The notes: a model not told the origin generated them from the sequence alone. A stretch of DNA of 64,000 nt from Candidatus Gastranaerophilales bacterium (GCA_023663225.1 JAMPHU010000002.1:62001-126000), one strand, 5' to 3'; numbered from the stretch's first letter, positions 35,031 to 44,518 are shown. A program made the numbers and translations.

Positions 35031-35831
35031 ATGAAGATCGGAATGATCGGGTTGGGCAACATGGCATCCGCCATGATAAAAGGCATGCTGGAAAAAGGTA
35101 TGGTACAGGCGCAGGACATAATCGGCTGCGCAAAGACTGTGGAAACCAAAAAGAGGATGGAAGAACAGTATGGTATTCGCATTGCGGAAAGCAATGTCCA
35201 GGTGGCGGAAGAGGCAGACATTCTTTTTTTGGCGGTAAAGCCTGCCATCTTTCCTGAGGTGACCAGCCAGATCCGTGACTATGTGCGCGGAGAGACGGTG
35301 ATCGTCAGCATTGCGGCCGGTATTACGCTGGATTATATGGAGAAGGCTTTTGACAGGCCGAACCTTAAGCTGATGCGCTGTATGCCCAATGTGGCGGCGC
35401 TGGTGTTGGAAGGATGTACTGCCGTGTGCGCGGGAGCGCATGTTTCGGCGGAAAAGATTGATCAAGTGTGCGGGTTGCTTGAGTCTTTCGGCAAGGCGAG
35501 TAGGGTGCCCGAGTGTCTGATGGATGTGGTGGTGGGAGTCAGCGGAAGTTCTCCCGCCTATGTGTTTCTGTTTATTGAAGCGATGGCGGATGCGGCGGTA
35601 GCGGGAGGGATGCCCCGCGCGCAGGCATACGAGTTTGCCGCCCAGTCTGTGATGGGCAGCGCCAAGATGGTGTTGGAAACTCACATGCACCCCGGCGCGC
35701 TGAAAGATATGGTCTGCTCTCCCAGCGGCACCACGATACAGGCGGTGAAAGTCTTGGAAGAGAGCGGTTTCAGGGGCGCTGTCATGGACGCCGTGGAGGC
35801 ATGTGTCGAGAAGTCAAGGCAGCTTTCATAG
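35031..35831 (+). CDS. proC: Pyrroline-5-carboxylate reductase
   Basis: Enzyme of 266 residues completing proline synthesis by NAD(P)H reduction of pyrroline-5-carboxylate. It shows the Rossmann start MKIGMIGLGNMASAMIKG, LAVKPAIFPEV, MRCMPNVAALVLEG, and the C-terminal SGSSPAYVFLFIEAMADAAV and HPGALKDMVCSPSGTTI. Length is normal. ATG at 35031 directly opens the nucleotide-binding strand and is preferred to an in-frame TTG at 34992. The SleB gene downstream has its own promoter, so proC probably ends the preceding unit, although no clear terminator is visible after it. Confidence 0.97.
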   Translation: MKIGMIGLGNMASAMIKGMLEKGMVQAQDIIGCAKTVETKKRMEEQYGIRIAESNVQVAEEADILFLAVKPAIFPEVTSQIRDYVRGETVIVSIAAGITLDYMEKAFDRPNLKLMRCMPNVAALVLEGCTAVCAGAHVSAEKIDQVCGLLESFGKASRVPECLMDVVVGVSGSSPAYVFLFIEAMADAAVAGGMPRAQAYEFAAQSVMGSAKMVLETHMHPGALKDMVCSPSGTTIQAVKVLEESGFRGAVMDAVEACVEKSRQLS

Positions 35832-35860
35832 ACGGTGTTTTCTTATAAATTCATATATGC

Positions 35861-35889
35861 TTGACAAAAAGAAAAGCTTCTGTTATTAT
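35861..35889 (+). promoter_or_regulatory. Strong promoter of the SleB-like gene
   Basis: Perfect TTGACA (35861-35866), a 17-base spacer and TATTAT (35884-35889) with an extended TGT before it. The ~110-base leader contains a perfect 9-bp inverted repeat, TTAACAAAG (35907-35915) with CTTTGTTAA (35946-35954), which may shape or stabilise the mRNA. Confidence 0.8.
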
Positions 35890-36005
35890 TACTCTACGTA
35901 ACAAATTTAACAAAGTTGTAATAAAATATTAAGAAAGTAGCATATCTTTGTTAAGGTTAGTACACTATTACAGGTTTGAAAAGAATTTGGAGGTATGGAG
36001 TAAAA

Positions 36006-37097
36006 ATGACAGGAATGAAAAAACTGCTTATAGCGTTTTTGGGACTTTTGCCTGCCATGTTTATGACAGTGCAGACAGGTATGGCTGTACAGGCCGGCAG
36101 TAAAAATTCTTTGAACGATTTAAACGGCGGCGTTACGGCTATATTGGACCCCGGAACAAAAGACACAAGCGAGATCATCAACGCTACGGCAAAGGCTTTG
36201 AATCTGACGCTCACTCCTGAGGAGACAAATGTGGAGGAGGAAGAAACTTCCAATTTGGTTATGGCAAATGTTCAGAATGCGTTGAATGTGAGAATGGAGC
36301 CGAACGAAAATGCGGAGAAAGTAGGCATGTTGTACAAGGATTGCGGCGGTACCATTCTGGAAAGACGAGACGGCTGGACGAAATTGCAGTCAGGCAATAT
36401 TGTAGGATGGGCTTCCGACGATTATCTTCTCTTTGGTGAGGAGGCGGAGGCTCTGGCGAACGATGTGGGCAGAATGATCGCTACCGTCAATACGGAGGCT
36501 CTGCGTTTCCGTGCTGATGCAGATGAAAATGCCGCAGTCTACACACTGATCCCCAAGGGAGAGATCCTGGAAGTCATCAATATGGAAAATGAGGGATGGA
36601 TAGGTGTATATTTCGAGGACGAGGACGGTTATGTCTCGGCTGATTATGTCACATTAGATTTCCAGATAGATGCGGGGGAGACCATGCGGGAGATCGCGAT
36701 CCGTGAGGAGGCTGAGCGCGAGGCGAAGCGTCATGTGAACTATGGACAGTATACGACAGATGCGGACAGCACCAGATTGTTGGCTGCACTGATTCAGTGT
36801 GAGGCCGGCGGAGAGGGCTACGAAGGTCAACTGGCGGTGGCGTCCGTGGTTATGAACCGCGTGAGGAGCGGCGCTTATCCCAACAGTATCCACGGTGTTA
36901 TCTATGCGTCAGGACAGTTTACACCCGCTATGAATGGCAAGGTAAACTCGGTGTATGAGTCCGGCAGATACTCGGCAAGCTGCTTACAGGCGGCGCAGGA
37001 TGCGATCGCGGGGACTTCCAATGTGGGCGATCTGACGCATTTCCGCAGGAATGACGGACGCAACGGGCTTGTGATCGGACATCATGTATTCTATTGA
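36006..37097 (+). CDS. Secreted cell-wall hydrolase: two SH3b domains plus SleB (Hydrolase_2)
   Basis: Exported protein of 363 residues. A signal peptide (KKLLIAFLGLLPAMFMTV, then AVQA before the likely cleavage site) leads to a spacer, an SH3b domain at ~85-150 (NALNVRMEPNENAEKVG), a second at ~155-215 (EALRFRADADENAAVY), a charged linker, and a C-terminal SleB domain (LIQCEAGGEGYEGQLAVASV near residue 250, with the catalytic Glu of the lysozyme-like fold). It should cleave peptidoglycan. SleB domains occur in spore germination enzymes but also in vegetative remodelling, and nothing here ties it to spores. The start is ATG 36006, after GGAGG at 35989 and TGGAG at 35996. Confidence 0.93.
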   Translation: MTGMKKLLIAFLGLLPAMFMTVQTGMAVQAGSKNSLNDLNGGVTAILDPGTKDTSEIINATAKALNLTLTPEETNVEEEETSNLVMANVQNALNVRMEPNENAEKVGMLYKDCGGTILERRDGWTKLQSGNIVGWASDDYLLFGEEAEALANDVGRMIATVNTEALRFRADADENAAVYTLIPKGEILEVINMENEGWIGVYFEDEDGYVSADYVTLDFQIDAGETMREIAIREEAEREAKRHVNYGQYTTDADSTRLLAALIQCEAGGEGYEGQLAVASVVMNRVRSGAYPNSIHGVIYASGQFTPAMNGKVNSVYESGRYSASCLQAAQDAIAGTSNVGDLTHFRRNDGRNGLVIGHHVFY

Positions 37098-37183
37098 GCA
37101 GAAGCGATGGAGGTATCATTTTGGGCGTTATGTGAAATGATAAGAGTGTGGTGGACGGTTTGTAAAAGACAGGGAGTGGTTGT

Positions 37184-37648
37184 ATGAACGAGTATATGAT
37201 TTTTTGGCTGGTGGTTTTGATCATATCCATTGTTGTGGAGCTGGTCACTCTGGGACTCACCTCCATCTGGTTTGCCGGAGGCGCTGTGGTGGCGGTTCTC
37301 GCAGCCGCGCTGGGACTGCCGCTCTCTGTTCAGATTGTTCTGTTTTTGGCTGTTTCGTTGGTACTGCTCGCGTTTACCAGACCGATTGCGGTGAAATATT
37401 TTAACAAGGAGCGTGTAAAGACGAATGTGGAGAGTCTGGTGGGGCGTCAGGCTATCGTGATCAGTGAGATCGATAATCTGCAGGGCATCGGGCAGGTGAC
37501 TGTGGGCGGCCAGGAGTGGAGTGCCAGGAATGTCAGGCCGGATATTCCGATCCAGGTGGGTGCTGTGGTGATTGTGACGGCCATCGACGGCGTCAAGTTG
37601 ATCGTCCAGGAGCAAGATCAGATGGGCGGCAGCGCTCCCGTTCAATAG
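37184..37648 (+). CDS. NfeD family membrane protein
   Basis: Protein of 154 residues: two or three helices in the first ~80 residues (a first helix, then IWFAGGAVVAVLAAALGLPL and a third), followed by a C-terminal OB-fold (LVGRQAIVISEIDNLQGIGQ, then VGAVVIVTAIDGVKLIV). This short NfeD type is usually encoded beside an SPFH protein, exactly as here (117 bp downstream), and is thought to work with it in membrane microdomains. No protease domain is present. The start has AGGGAG upstream. Confidence 0.92.
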   Translation: MNEYMIFWLVVLIISIVVELVTLGLTSIWFAGGAVVAVLAAALGLPLSVQIVLFLAVSLVLLAFTRPIAVKYFNKERVKTNVESLVGRQAIVISEIDNLQGIGQVTVGGQEWSARNVRPDIPIQVGAVVIVTAIDGVKLIVQEQDQMGGSAPVQ

Positions 37649-37764
37649 GCAGACGTTTTATCTTTGCGAGGTTATTGATTCTCGTGTAAGTCAAGCGCCC
37701 TGCTTGCGGCGGAGGTGTTGGTTATAGAAAATGAGCGGCACCGCTGCGGTGCAGAAAAGAGGCT

Positions 37765-38700
37765 ATGATGTATCTTATTCTTCCATTTATCTTTATTATT
37801 TTAGTATTGTGGATTCTGGTATCCTGCATCAAGATTGTGCCTCAGGCACAAGCCTATGTGGTGGAGCGTCTTGGCGCGTATCAGGGCACTTGGTCCGTGG
37901 GTTTTCATCTAAAGATGCCATTTTTGGACAGAGTGGCAAGAAGAGTAAATTTAAAAGAGCAGGTGGCGGATTTTCCGCCTCAGCCTGTGATCACGAAAGA
38001 TAACGCATCTGTGCGGATTGATACGGTTGTGTTTTATCAGATCACCGATCCCAAGTTATTTACCTACGGTGTGGAGAATCCCATGATGGCGATTGAGAAT
38101 CTGACGGCGACCACACTCCGTAACATTATCGGCGACCTGGAGTTGGATCAGACTTTGACTTCCCGTGAGATCATCAATACCAAGATGCGTTCTGCGCTTG
38201 ATATTGCCACCGATCCCTGGGGGATCAAGGTAAATCGCGTGGAGCTCAAGAATATCATTCCTCCCGCGGAGATTCAAAATGCCATGGAGAAGCAGATGAA
38301 AGCAGAGCGTGAGAGACGTGAGGCGGTCACTCGTGCAGAAGGTGAAAAGAAGGCCAAGATTCTGGAGGCGGAAGGTGAGAAGGAATCCGCTATCCTCCGC
38401 GCCGAGGCAGATAAGCAGGCGGCGATCTTACGTGCAGAGGCCCAGAAGGAAAAGATGATCCGCGAGGCAGAAGGCGAGGCGGAAGCTATTTTGAAAGTGC
38501 AGCAGGCGAAGGCGGACGGTCTCAAGATGCTCAAGGGCGCCGGAGCGGACGAGGCGGTATTGCGTTTGAAAAGTCTGGAAGCCTTCGAGCGTGTGGCGGA
38601 TGGCAAGGCAACCACCATTTTGCTTCCCGCGGAATTGCAGGGGATTGCCAGTGTCGGCGCTGCCCTGAAAGAAGGCGCGAGGGCGGCAGAGATCGAGTAA
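37765..38700 (+). CDS. SPFH/band-7 (stomatin-like) membrane protein
   Basis: Protein of 311 residues: one N-terminal helix (~3-24), a band-7 domain (VPQAQAYVVERLGAYQGTW, TKDNASVRIDTVVFYQITDP, NIIGDLELDQTLTSREIIN), then a long Ala/Glu/Lys-rich coiled coil (~185-260, with repeated AEGEKE and AEADKQA units) and a short C-terminal domain. It resembles QmcA/stomatin rather than FloT. Such proteins oligomerise in the membrane and organise partner proteins, commonly NfeD. A G+C-rich palindrome (GCACCGC/GCGGTGC, ~37738-37752) lies just before its ribosome site. An intrinsic terminator follows. Confidence 0.93.
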   Translation: MMYLILPFIFIILVLWILVSCIKIVPQAQAYVVERLGAYQGTWSVGFHLKMPFLDRVARRVNLKEQVADFPPQPVITKDNASVRIDTVVFYQITDPKLFTYGVENPMMAIENLTATTLRNIIGDLELDQTLTSREIINTKMRSALDIATDPWGIKVNRVELKNIIPPAEIQNAMEKQMKAERERREAVTRAEGEKKAKILEAEGEKESAILRAEADKQAAILRAEAQKEKMIREAEGEAEAILKVQQAKADGLKMLKGAGADEAVLRLKSLEAFERVADGKATTILLPAELQGIASVGAALKEGARAAEIE

Positions 38701-38720
38701 AGGTTTTGGAAATTTTTATG

Positions 38721-38770
38721 AAAAGAGGGGGCTGTCGCACGATCGGCAGCCTCTTTTCGCTTGTTTTTTC
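38721..38770 (+). terminator. Intrinsic terminator after the SPFH gene
   Basis: AAAAGAGG with GCTG (38721-38734) pairs with CAGC-CTCTTTT (38746-38756), with a two-base G bulge, followed by a T-rich tract to 38769. It ends the NfeD-SPFH unit and separates it from pth. Confidence 0.75.
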
Positions 38771-38830
38771 TGAAAAATAGTGCAACAATAGGAATGTATT
38801 GAGGATAAAAAGGTAAAGGCGGAGAAGGTT

Positions 38831-39400
38831 ATGTATATCATTGTAGGTTTGGGCAATCCAGGAAGTAAATATGAAAATACCAGGCATAATATAGGTTTTT
38901 CCACAATAGATAAATTAGCAGAACAGGAAAATATCCAGGTGTTGGAGAGAAAGCATAAAGCGCTTCTGGGAAAAGGCTATATAGCCGGCAGTAAATGTAT
39001 TTTGGTAAAACCTCAGACTTTTATGAATCTGAGTGGCGAAAGCGTGCGTGAATTGATAGACTATTACAAGGTGGATGAGAAGTCAGATCTTATCATTATT
39101 TCCGATGATATCAGCCTGGATGTGGGACAGATCCGCATCCGTAAAAAGGGCAGCGCCGGAGGACATAACGGTCTGAAAAATATTATCTCCCACTTAGGAC
39201 ATGATCAGTTTGTGCGAATCAGAATGGGCGTGGGGGAGAAGCCGGAGCAATATGAGTTGATAGATTATGTGTTGGGGCATTTCTCGAAGGAGGAAGGCGC
39301 AAAGATGGATGATGCATCAGGTCGGGCGGCAGATGCAGTGCGCATGATGATAGCCAAGGATGTGGAATCCGCAATGACCACATATAACCGTAAGGCATAG
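38831..39400 (+). CDS. pth: Peptidyl-tRNA hydrolase
   Basis: Enzyme of 189 residues releasing peptides from stalled peptidyl-tRNA. It shows IVGLGNPGSKYENTRHNIGF with the catalytic His near residue 20, KPQTFMNLSGESV, SDDISLDVGQIRIRKKGS, and AGGHNGLKNI, all canonical. The gene sits 37 bp before mfd, an arrangement shared with many Firmicutes (pth-mfd). The start has GGAGAAGG about 4-10 bases upstream. Confidence 0.97.
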   Translation: MYIIVGLGNPGSKYENTRHNIGFSTIDKLAEQENIQVLERKHKALLGKGYIAGSKCILVKPQTFMNLSGESVRELIDYYKVDEKSDLIIISDDISLDVGQIRIRKKGSAGGHNGLKNIISHLGHDQFVRIRMGVGEKPEQYELIDYVLGHFSKEEGAKMDDASGRAADAVRMMIAKDVESAMTTYNRKA

Positions 39401-39437
39401 CATAGTGTGGGCGGTTGAAAGGAAAAGGAGAGATACC

Positions 39438-42400
39438 ATGCAGGCATTACTTGCTCCGTTGGAGGAGCTGGCGGAATATGATCAGATGAGGGACAATATC
39501 AGGAAGGGCGGTTCTATCGCCCTGACCGGATGTGTGGACTCTCAAAAATTACACATGATATATGGTCTTGGTCAGGGTGTCAAATATAAGTGTATTGTCA
39601 CATACAGCGATCTGCGGGCAAAGGCGATTCAGGAAGAGTATTTGTTTTATGACAGAAATGTCATGCTGTATCCCGCCAAGGATCTGATTTTTTTTCAGGC
39701 GGATATCCATGGCAATCAGTTGACCAGAGAGCGTATCCGCACACTGAGAAGGCTGATGGAAGGCAAGCCGGTAACGATCGTGACTACCTATGCGGCGCTG
39801 ATGGCCCCTCAGGTCTTATGGGATAAAAAAACGGATGTTATATACGTGCAGCGGGGAGAAGATTTGGACATAGACAATCTGGCAAGGAATTTGGTCTCCA
39901 TGGGTTATGAGAAGACTTATCAGGTGGAGGTTCAGGGACAGTTTTCTATTCGAGGCGGGATTGTGGATGTGTTTGATCTGACCGAAGAGAATCCCTGTCG
40001 CATGGAATTATGGGGAGATACGGTGGACTCCATCCGAAGTTTTGACATTCTCAGCCAGCGCTCCATTGAAAATCTGGAGAGTATCAGTATCTATCCTGCG
40101 GCGGAGTTTGTTTTGTCCAAAGACAGGGTACGGGCAGGTCTGTCCAGGCTGGAGCAGGAGACTGCCAGACAGGAGAAGATTTTTCGGGATGCGCACCAGC
40201 CGGAGGAGGCGCATCGTCTTGTCGCTCAGATGAAGGAACTCGAAGAGCAGCTTACAGAGTTTCAAAGCAAGGTGAATTTAGAAAGTTACATCCGTTATTT
40301 TTATGAAGAAACCGTCACTCTGCCGGAACTTTTGCAAAGTCTGGCGCGAGACAGTGGGGGACAGAGCGGCGGACTGGCTTTTTTTGTGGATGAGCCCGTG
40401 CGGATCAGGGAGCAGGCGGACGCTGTGGAGCTGGAGTTTCGCGAGAGCATGGGACAGCGCGTCCGCAAGGGATACATTTTGCCGGGGCAGGCCGATATCC
40501 TCTACAGCGGGGAACAGGTTGCCGCCAAGGTTTTGCAGGGAAGTGTGGCTACACTCTCCACGATGGAGAGCAAAAACTCTTTTTTTAAGCCGGAAAAGAA
40601 ATATGACATCAATGCCAGAAATGCGGCATCCTACCACAACAGTTTTGAGGCGTTGGTGAAGGACTTAAAGTTGTATCGGAAACGTGACTATCGGGTGTTG
40701 CTTTTGTCCGGTTCCCGCACCCGTGCAAAGCGTCTGGCGGAGGATTTGCGGGATCAGGAGATTGCGGCAGTCTATTCGGAGGATCCCATGCGTGAGGTGC
40801 TGCCCGGAGAAGTGTTGACTTGTTATGGCTATGTGGGGAGAGGATTTGAGTATCCGCTGCTGAAATTTGTCGTATTGACGGAAACAGACATTTTTGGCGC
40901 AGAAAAGAAAAAAAAGAAGAAGAAAAAACATTATCAGGGCCAGAAGATCAATGATTTCAACGAACTTAAGGTAGGGGATTATGTGGTGCATGAGACCCAC
41001 GGCCTGGGAATTTATCGCGGCATTGAGAAGGTCGAAGTGGAGAAGGTGGTCAAGGATTACATTAAGATTGAATATCGGGACGGAGGCAATCTCTATGTGT
41101 TAGCCACCGGCTTGGATGTCATCCAGAAATATGCATCCGCCGACGCCGAAAAGAAACCCAAACTCAACAAACTTGGCACAAAAGAATGGGAGCGAACCAA
41201 GACGAAGGTCAAAAGCGCCGTGAATGAGGTCGCAAGAGACCTGGTGGAACTGTATGCGCTGCGACAGCAGGATACCGGTTATCAGTTTGGTGCAGATACC
41301 GTATGGCAGAAAGAATTTGAGGAAATGTTTCCCTTTGAGGAGACGGAGGATCAGTTGAACGCCATTGCCGACACGAAGGAGGATATGGAGAGCAGCAGGA
41401 TCATGGATCGCCTGATCTGCGGCGATGTGGGTTACGGTAAGACAGAGATCGCCATTCGCGCCGCATTTAAGGCTGTGCAGGAGGGAAAGCAGGTGGTGTA
41501 TCTGGCGCCCACCACGATCCTGGCCCAGCAGCATTACACTACCTTTGTGCAACGAATGAAGGACTTCCCTGTGAGGATAGACCTGATGAGCAGATTCCGC
41601 ACTCCGGCGGAATTAAAGAAGACGATCGTGGATCTTCATAAGGGCATGGTGGATATCGTGATCGGCACTCACAGAGTGTTATCCAAGGATGTGCTGTTTA
41701 AAGATTTGGGACTTTTGATCATCGACGAGGAGCAGCGTTTTGGCGTGGCACACAAGGAAAAGATCAAAAAACTCAAGGAAAATGTGGATGTGCTGACTTT
41801 GACAGCCACGCCGATTCCCAGGACACTCCATATGAGTCTGGTGGGGATTCGAGATATGAGCGTGTTGGAAGAGGCGCCCGACGACCGGCTGCCCATTCAG
41901 ACTTTTGTGTGCGAGTACAATGAAGAGATGGTGCGGGAGGCGATCGTCAGAGAATTGGCAAGAAACGGACAGGTGTATTATGTATACAATCGCGTTAATA
42001 ACATCGCGGATATCACAGCGCGAATTGCGGCCCTGGTGCCGGAGGCAACGGTCGCTTTTGCCCATGGACAGATGAAGGAGCATGAGTTGGAGCAGATCAT
42101 GTATGATTTCATCAACGGTGAGATCGATGTGCTGGTGTCCACTACCATCATTGAGACTGGACTGGATATTCCCAATGTCAACACCATTGTCATTCACGAT
42201 TCCGATAATATGGGATTGTCCCAGTTGTATCAGTTGCGCGGGAGAGTGGGACGTTCCAACCGAACCGCCTATGCTTTTTTGATGTACAGACGGGATAAGG
42301 TTCTGCGCGAGGTGGCGGAAAAGCGGTTGGAGGCGATACGAGATTTTACGGATCTGGGTAGCGGGTTCAAGATCGCCATGCGGGATCTCGAGATCAGAGG

Positions 42401-42995
42401 AGCCGGAAACTTGCTGGGCGTTCGGCAGCATGGCCATATGGAAGCCGTGGGTTATGACATGTACTGTAAACTGCTCAACGAGGCGGTTCAGAATCTAAAG
42501 GGAAACGCTGTGGTTAATGATTTTGCGACTGTGATCGACCTGGATGTGGATGCATTTATCCCAGCGTCCTACATTGTCAATGAAGTGCAGAAATTGGATA
42601 TCTATAAGCGGATCACGGGAATTGAAAACGGGAAGGAGCGGGACGATATGCGGGATGAGCTGCTGGATCGTTTCGGGGAGATCCCAAAATCGGTGGATAA
42701 TCTGCTCCGCATTGCCCTGATTCGCGTTTCGGCGCACAGACTGGAGCTGACGGAGGTAAAGGGGAAGAATGAGCGTATTCTCTTTACGTTTTTGCCTACC
42801 GCCAACATCGATCCTGTCAAAATACCGGATTTCCTGAGACGATATGGGCAGGAATTGAGTTTTACCGCCTACGGCGTTCCGTTTTTTACCTACAAATACA
42901 AAAAGACAGATTTGGTGGAGACTACGGCGGAGCTTATTTTGAGCAAGACCGAAGATCTGCTCGGTGAGATGAGATGCCTTTTGAGGGAGGATTAA
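39438..42995 (+). CDS. mfd: Transcription-repair coupling factor
   Basis: ATP-dependent translocase of 1185 residues that removes stalled RNA polymerase and recruits UvrA. The order is a UvrB-like N-terminal region, a CarD-like polymerase-interaction domain ([19 protein letters not shown] near residue 515), RecG-like motor motifs ([15 protein letters not shown] near 662, DEEQRFGV near 762, [19 protein letters not shown]), then the regulatory C-terminal domain. Just before the CarD-like domain is a run of eight lysines encoded by a very A-rich stretch (40902-40928). ATG at 39438 is chosen because AAAAGGAG precedes it at 39423. Confidence 0.98.
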   Translation: MQALLAPLEELAEYDQMRDNIRKGGSIALTGCVDSQKLHMIYGLGQGVKYKCIVTYSDLRAKAIQEEYLFYDRNVMLYPAKDLIFFQADIHGNQLTRERIRTLRRLMEGKPVTIVTTYAALMAPQVLWDKKTDVIYVQRGEDLDIDNLARNLVSMGYEKTYQVEVQGQFSIRGGIVDVFDLTEENPCRMELWGDTVDSIRSFDILSQRSIENLESISIYPAAEFVLSKDRVRAGLSRLEQETARQEKIFRDAHQPEEAHRLVAQMKELEEQLTEFQSKVNLESYIRYFYEETVTLPELLQSLARDSGGQSGGLAFFVDEPVRIREQADAVELEFRESMGQRVRKGYILPGQADILYSGEQVAAKVLQGSVATLSTMESKNSFFKPEKKYDINARNAASYHNSFEALVKDLKLYRKRDYRVLLLSGSRTRAKRLAEDLRDQEIAAVYSEDPMREVLPGEVLTCYGYVGRGFEYPLLKFVVLTETDIFGAEKKKKKKKKHYQGQKINDFNELKVGDYVVHETHGLGIYRGIEKVEVEKVVKDYIKIEYRDGGNLYVLATGLDVIQKYASADAEKKPKLNKLGTKEWERTKTKVKSAVNEVARDLVELYALRQQDTGYQFGADTVWQKEFEEMFPFEETEDQLNAIADTKEDMESSRIMDRLICGDVGYGKTEIAIRAAFKAVQEGKQVVYLAPTTILAQQHYTTFVQRMKDFPVRIDLMSRFRTPAELKKTIVDLHKGMVDIVIGTHRVLSKDVLFKDLGLLIIDEEQRFGVAHKEKIKKLKENVDVLTLTATPIPRTLHMSLVGIRDMSVLEEAPDDRLPIQTFVCEYNEEMVREAIVRELARNGQVYYVYNRVNNIADITARIAALVPEATVAFAHGQMKEHELEQIMYDFINGEIDVLVSTTIIETGLDIPNVNTIVIHDSDNMGLSQLYQLRGRVGRSNRTAYAFLMYRRDKVLREVAEKRLEAIRDFTDLGSGFKIAMRDLEIRGAGNLLGVRQHGHMEAVGYDMYCKLLNEAVQNLKGNAVVNDFATVIDLDVDAFIPASYIVNEVQKLDIYKRITGIENGKERDDMRDELLDRFGEIPKSVDNLLRIALIRVSAHRLELTEVKGKNERILFTFLPTANIDPVKIPDFLRRYGQELSFTAYGVPFFTYKYKKTDLVETTAELILSKTEDLLGEMRCLLRED

Positions 42996-43010
42996 AGGAC
43001 TTAAAATATG

Positions 43011-43061
43011 ATACCTTTTTATCAGATGCGAACAAACATTCTGATAAGGAGGTATTTTTTT
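43011..43061 (+). promoter_or_regulatory. 16-bp hairpin masking a ribosome site, followed by a T-run
   Basis: Positions 43011-43026 pair with 43040-43055 over all 16 positions, counting two G-U wobbles, around a 13-base loop. The right arm contains the AAGGAGG ribosome site (43046-43052) of the next ORF, and seven T residues (43055-43061) follow. It can act as the mfd terminator, as a translational lock on the 33-aa ORF, or both. Confidence 0.7.
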
Positions 43062-43163
43062 ATGAAAGGTTATACGACAGCAAGCGGTTATATGGGATTG
43101 GTGGACGGTACTTATATACTCTTCGCCAGCGAGGAAGAGTATAGAGAATATATGGAGGTGTAA
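43062..43163 (+). CDS. 33-aa small protein of unknown function
   Basis: A 34-codon ORF beginning MKGYTTASGYMGLVDGTYI and ending EEEYREYMEV, rich in Tyr, Gly and Glu. I recall similar short proteins with a GYMG-VDG-Y-LF pattern in related Clostridia, but no function. Support for coding is a full AAGGAGG site 8-9 bases upstream and balanced codon use. That site is buried in a 16-bp hairpin (43011-43055), so expression may need the hairpin to open. No separate promoter is clear; transcription would have to read through from mfd. Confidence 0.6.
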   Translation: MKGYTTASGYMGLVDGTYILFASEEEYREYMEV

Positions 43164-43187
43164 ACGACATTTTTTTAAAGTTGACGA

Positions 43188-43216
43188 TTGAGATATGGAA
43201 GAAAAGCTGTTATAAT
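43188..43216 (+). promoter_or_regulatory. Promoter of the coiled-coil/NYN two-gene operon
   Basis: TTGAGA (43188-43193), a 17-base spacer and perfect TATAAT (43211-43216) with an extended TGT before it. The start codon at 43251 follows GAGGAGG at 43237-43243. A TTGACG at 43181 is spaced too far from the -10 to be the -35 box. Confidence 0.75.
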
Positions 43217-43250
43217 AATCATATATACTTTATGGCGAGGAGGACTGATT

Positions 43251-43685
43251 ATGGCAAAGTTTATTATAACAGTAGAGGGAGGCAAAATAACGCAGACTCT
43301 AAATTTCCTGGATCGCAACGTTAAGGACAACAGGTATGTATATGAGAATGGCAATGAGTCGGGCATCATGGAAGATCCGGAAAAAATATATGCGGATATT
43401 CCAGAATGTGGGCGAATCACTGAGAAGTATAATGAGCTGCTTGAGACGGTGAATCTGGGGAAAAGCCAGATTACGGATGTGATGCGTCGGTTAAATGAGT
43501 TGGAGCGGGAGATGGATGCGTATGCGATTCCGGCGCCGCAAAATGAGCAGGAGCATGTTATAACCCTGAATGATGAGGATCTGAAGGTGTTGGCGGACAA
43601 ATGTGGCGTTTATCCCTTTGCCAATGACAAACATATTGAAGAGGTGATCAAGAAGCTGATCCATGATAAAGAGGATGGAGAGTGA
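43251..43685 (+). CDS. Hypothetical 144-aa protein upstream of a NYN-domain protein
   Basis: I do not recognise the family. The N-terminus MAKFIITVEGGKITQTLNFL looks like a short beta structure. Residues ~60-95 (ITEKYNELLETVNLGKSQI and onward) are helical and likely coiled-coil, and the C-terminus ends in a charged helix KHIEEVIKKLIHDKEDGE. There is no signal peptide or membrane helix. It has a strong promoter of its own, and the NYN-LOTUS gene starts 5 bp after its stop, so it is presumably a partner or regulator of that putative RNase. ATG 43251 is chosen for its GAGGAGG site. Confidence 0.85.
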   Translation: MAKFIITVEGGKITQTLNFLDRNVKDNRYVYENGNESGIMEDPEKIYADIPECGRITEKYNELLETVNLGKSQITDVMRRLNELEREMDAYAIPAPQNEQEHVITLNDEDLKVLADKCGVYPFANDKHIEEVIKKLIHDKEDGE

Positions 43686-43690
43686 TCACT

Positions 43691-44470
43691 ATGAACGAAA
43701 AGCAAATCGCAATATTGATTGACGGAGATAACATATCGCCAAAGTATGCCGCATATATCCGACAGGAAGCGGCAATGATGGGAAAGATTAAAATCTTTCG
43801 ATTATATGGCTCGATCAGTTCGCCGACTGTCAAATCATGGTATGGGGTTATGCCGAAATACGGGATCAGTCCGATTTTACAGATATCCTATTCGCAAAGA
43901 AAAAGTGTTGCGGATCAGGCATTGACGATCGATGCCATGGATATTTTGTATAGCGGAGAGATCAATACTATTTGCCTTGTGACGAGCGACAGTGATTTCA
44001 CAAAGCTGGCTTATCGCATAAAGGAATCCGGCAAAGAACTGATCGGAATGGGCGAACAAAAAACAAATGAATCGCTTGCGCAGGCTTGTGATGAGTTTAA
44101 AGTGCTTGACCTGATATATCAGGTTGAGAATAATACGGATTCCGAAGAGGCCGCGACAGTACAGGAAGAAGCGGAGGCTGCAGTAGAAGCTCCCGGCGAA
44201 GAGACTCTTGAAGAGGCAGTGAAAACAATCAGTATCCCTACAGAAGAGGAAATTATCGAAATTATTTTGAATTCCCTTGACGAGAGCTGGGAGAATCTTG
44301 CCAATGTTGGTTTTGCTCTGAACAGGCAGATATCAGGTTTTGACGCCCGAAATTACGGATACAAAAATATGACGCAATTAATAAAGAACCATGCGGAAGA
44401 ACTTGAACTGAAAGTGGAAACGGCAAAGGATGGGATCAATAGTATTGTCTATATAAAAAGGAAAAAATAG
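43691..44470 (+). CDS. NYN-domain (LabA/PIN-like) putative RNase with LOTUS/OST-HTH domain
   Basis: Protein of 259 residues. Residues 1-~145 are a NYN nuclease fold: IAILIDGDNISPKYAAYI with acidic residues near 11-13, RLYGSISSPTVKSWY, and VTSDSDFTKLAYRIKESG near 97. An acidic linker rich in Glu and Ala (~150-180) leads to a C-terminal LOTUS/OST-HTH-like domain (~183-255: EEIIEIILNSLDESWENLA and GYKNMTQLIKNHAE), which in other proteins binds RNA. RNA cleavage or processing is expected from the fold. ATG 43691 is preferred to a GTG at 43682. The 144-aa protein gene precedes it by 5 bp. Confidence 0.88.
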   Translation: MNEKQIAILIDGDNISPKYAAYIRQEAAMMGKIKIFRLYGSISSPTVKSWYGVMPKYGISPILQISYSQRKSVADQALTIDAMDILYSGEINTICLVTSDSDFTKLAYRIKESGKELIGMGEQKTNESLAQACDEFKVLDLIYQVENNTDSEEAATVQEEAEAAVEAPGEETLEEAVKTISIPTEEEIIEIILNSLDESWENLANVGFALNRQISGFDARNYGYKNMTQLIKNHAEELELKVETAKDGINSIVYIKRKK

Positions 44471-44475
44471 AATAC

Positions 44476-44503
44476 TTGAAAAAATCGGGCAACTTGATAT
44501 AAT
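44476..44503 (+). promoter_or_regulatory. Strong promoter of a free-standing micro-transcription unit
   Basis: TTGAAA (44476-44481), a 16-base spacer and perfect TATAAT (44498-44503) with an extended TGA before it. It begins only 6 bases after the NYN gene stop, and a strong terminator follows 129 bases downstream. Confidence 0.75.
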
Positions 44504-44518
44504 GGAGACATCAATAAG

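Noticed and set aside
35895-35925. WalR (YycF) binding site in the SleB leader
   Set aside because: Two TGTTA-type half-sites occur on the minus strand, but they are 3 bases apart rather than the 5 of the known consensus.
43181-43186. TTGACG as -35 box of the NYN operon
   Set aside because: 24 bases from the TATAAT; TTGAGA at 43188 has the correct 17-base spacing.
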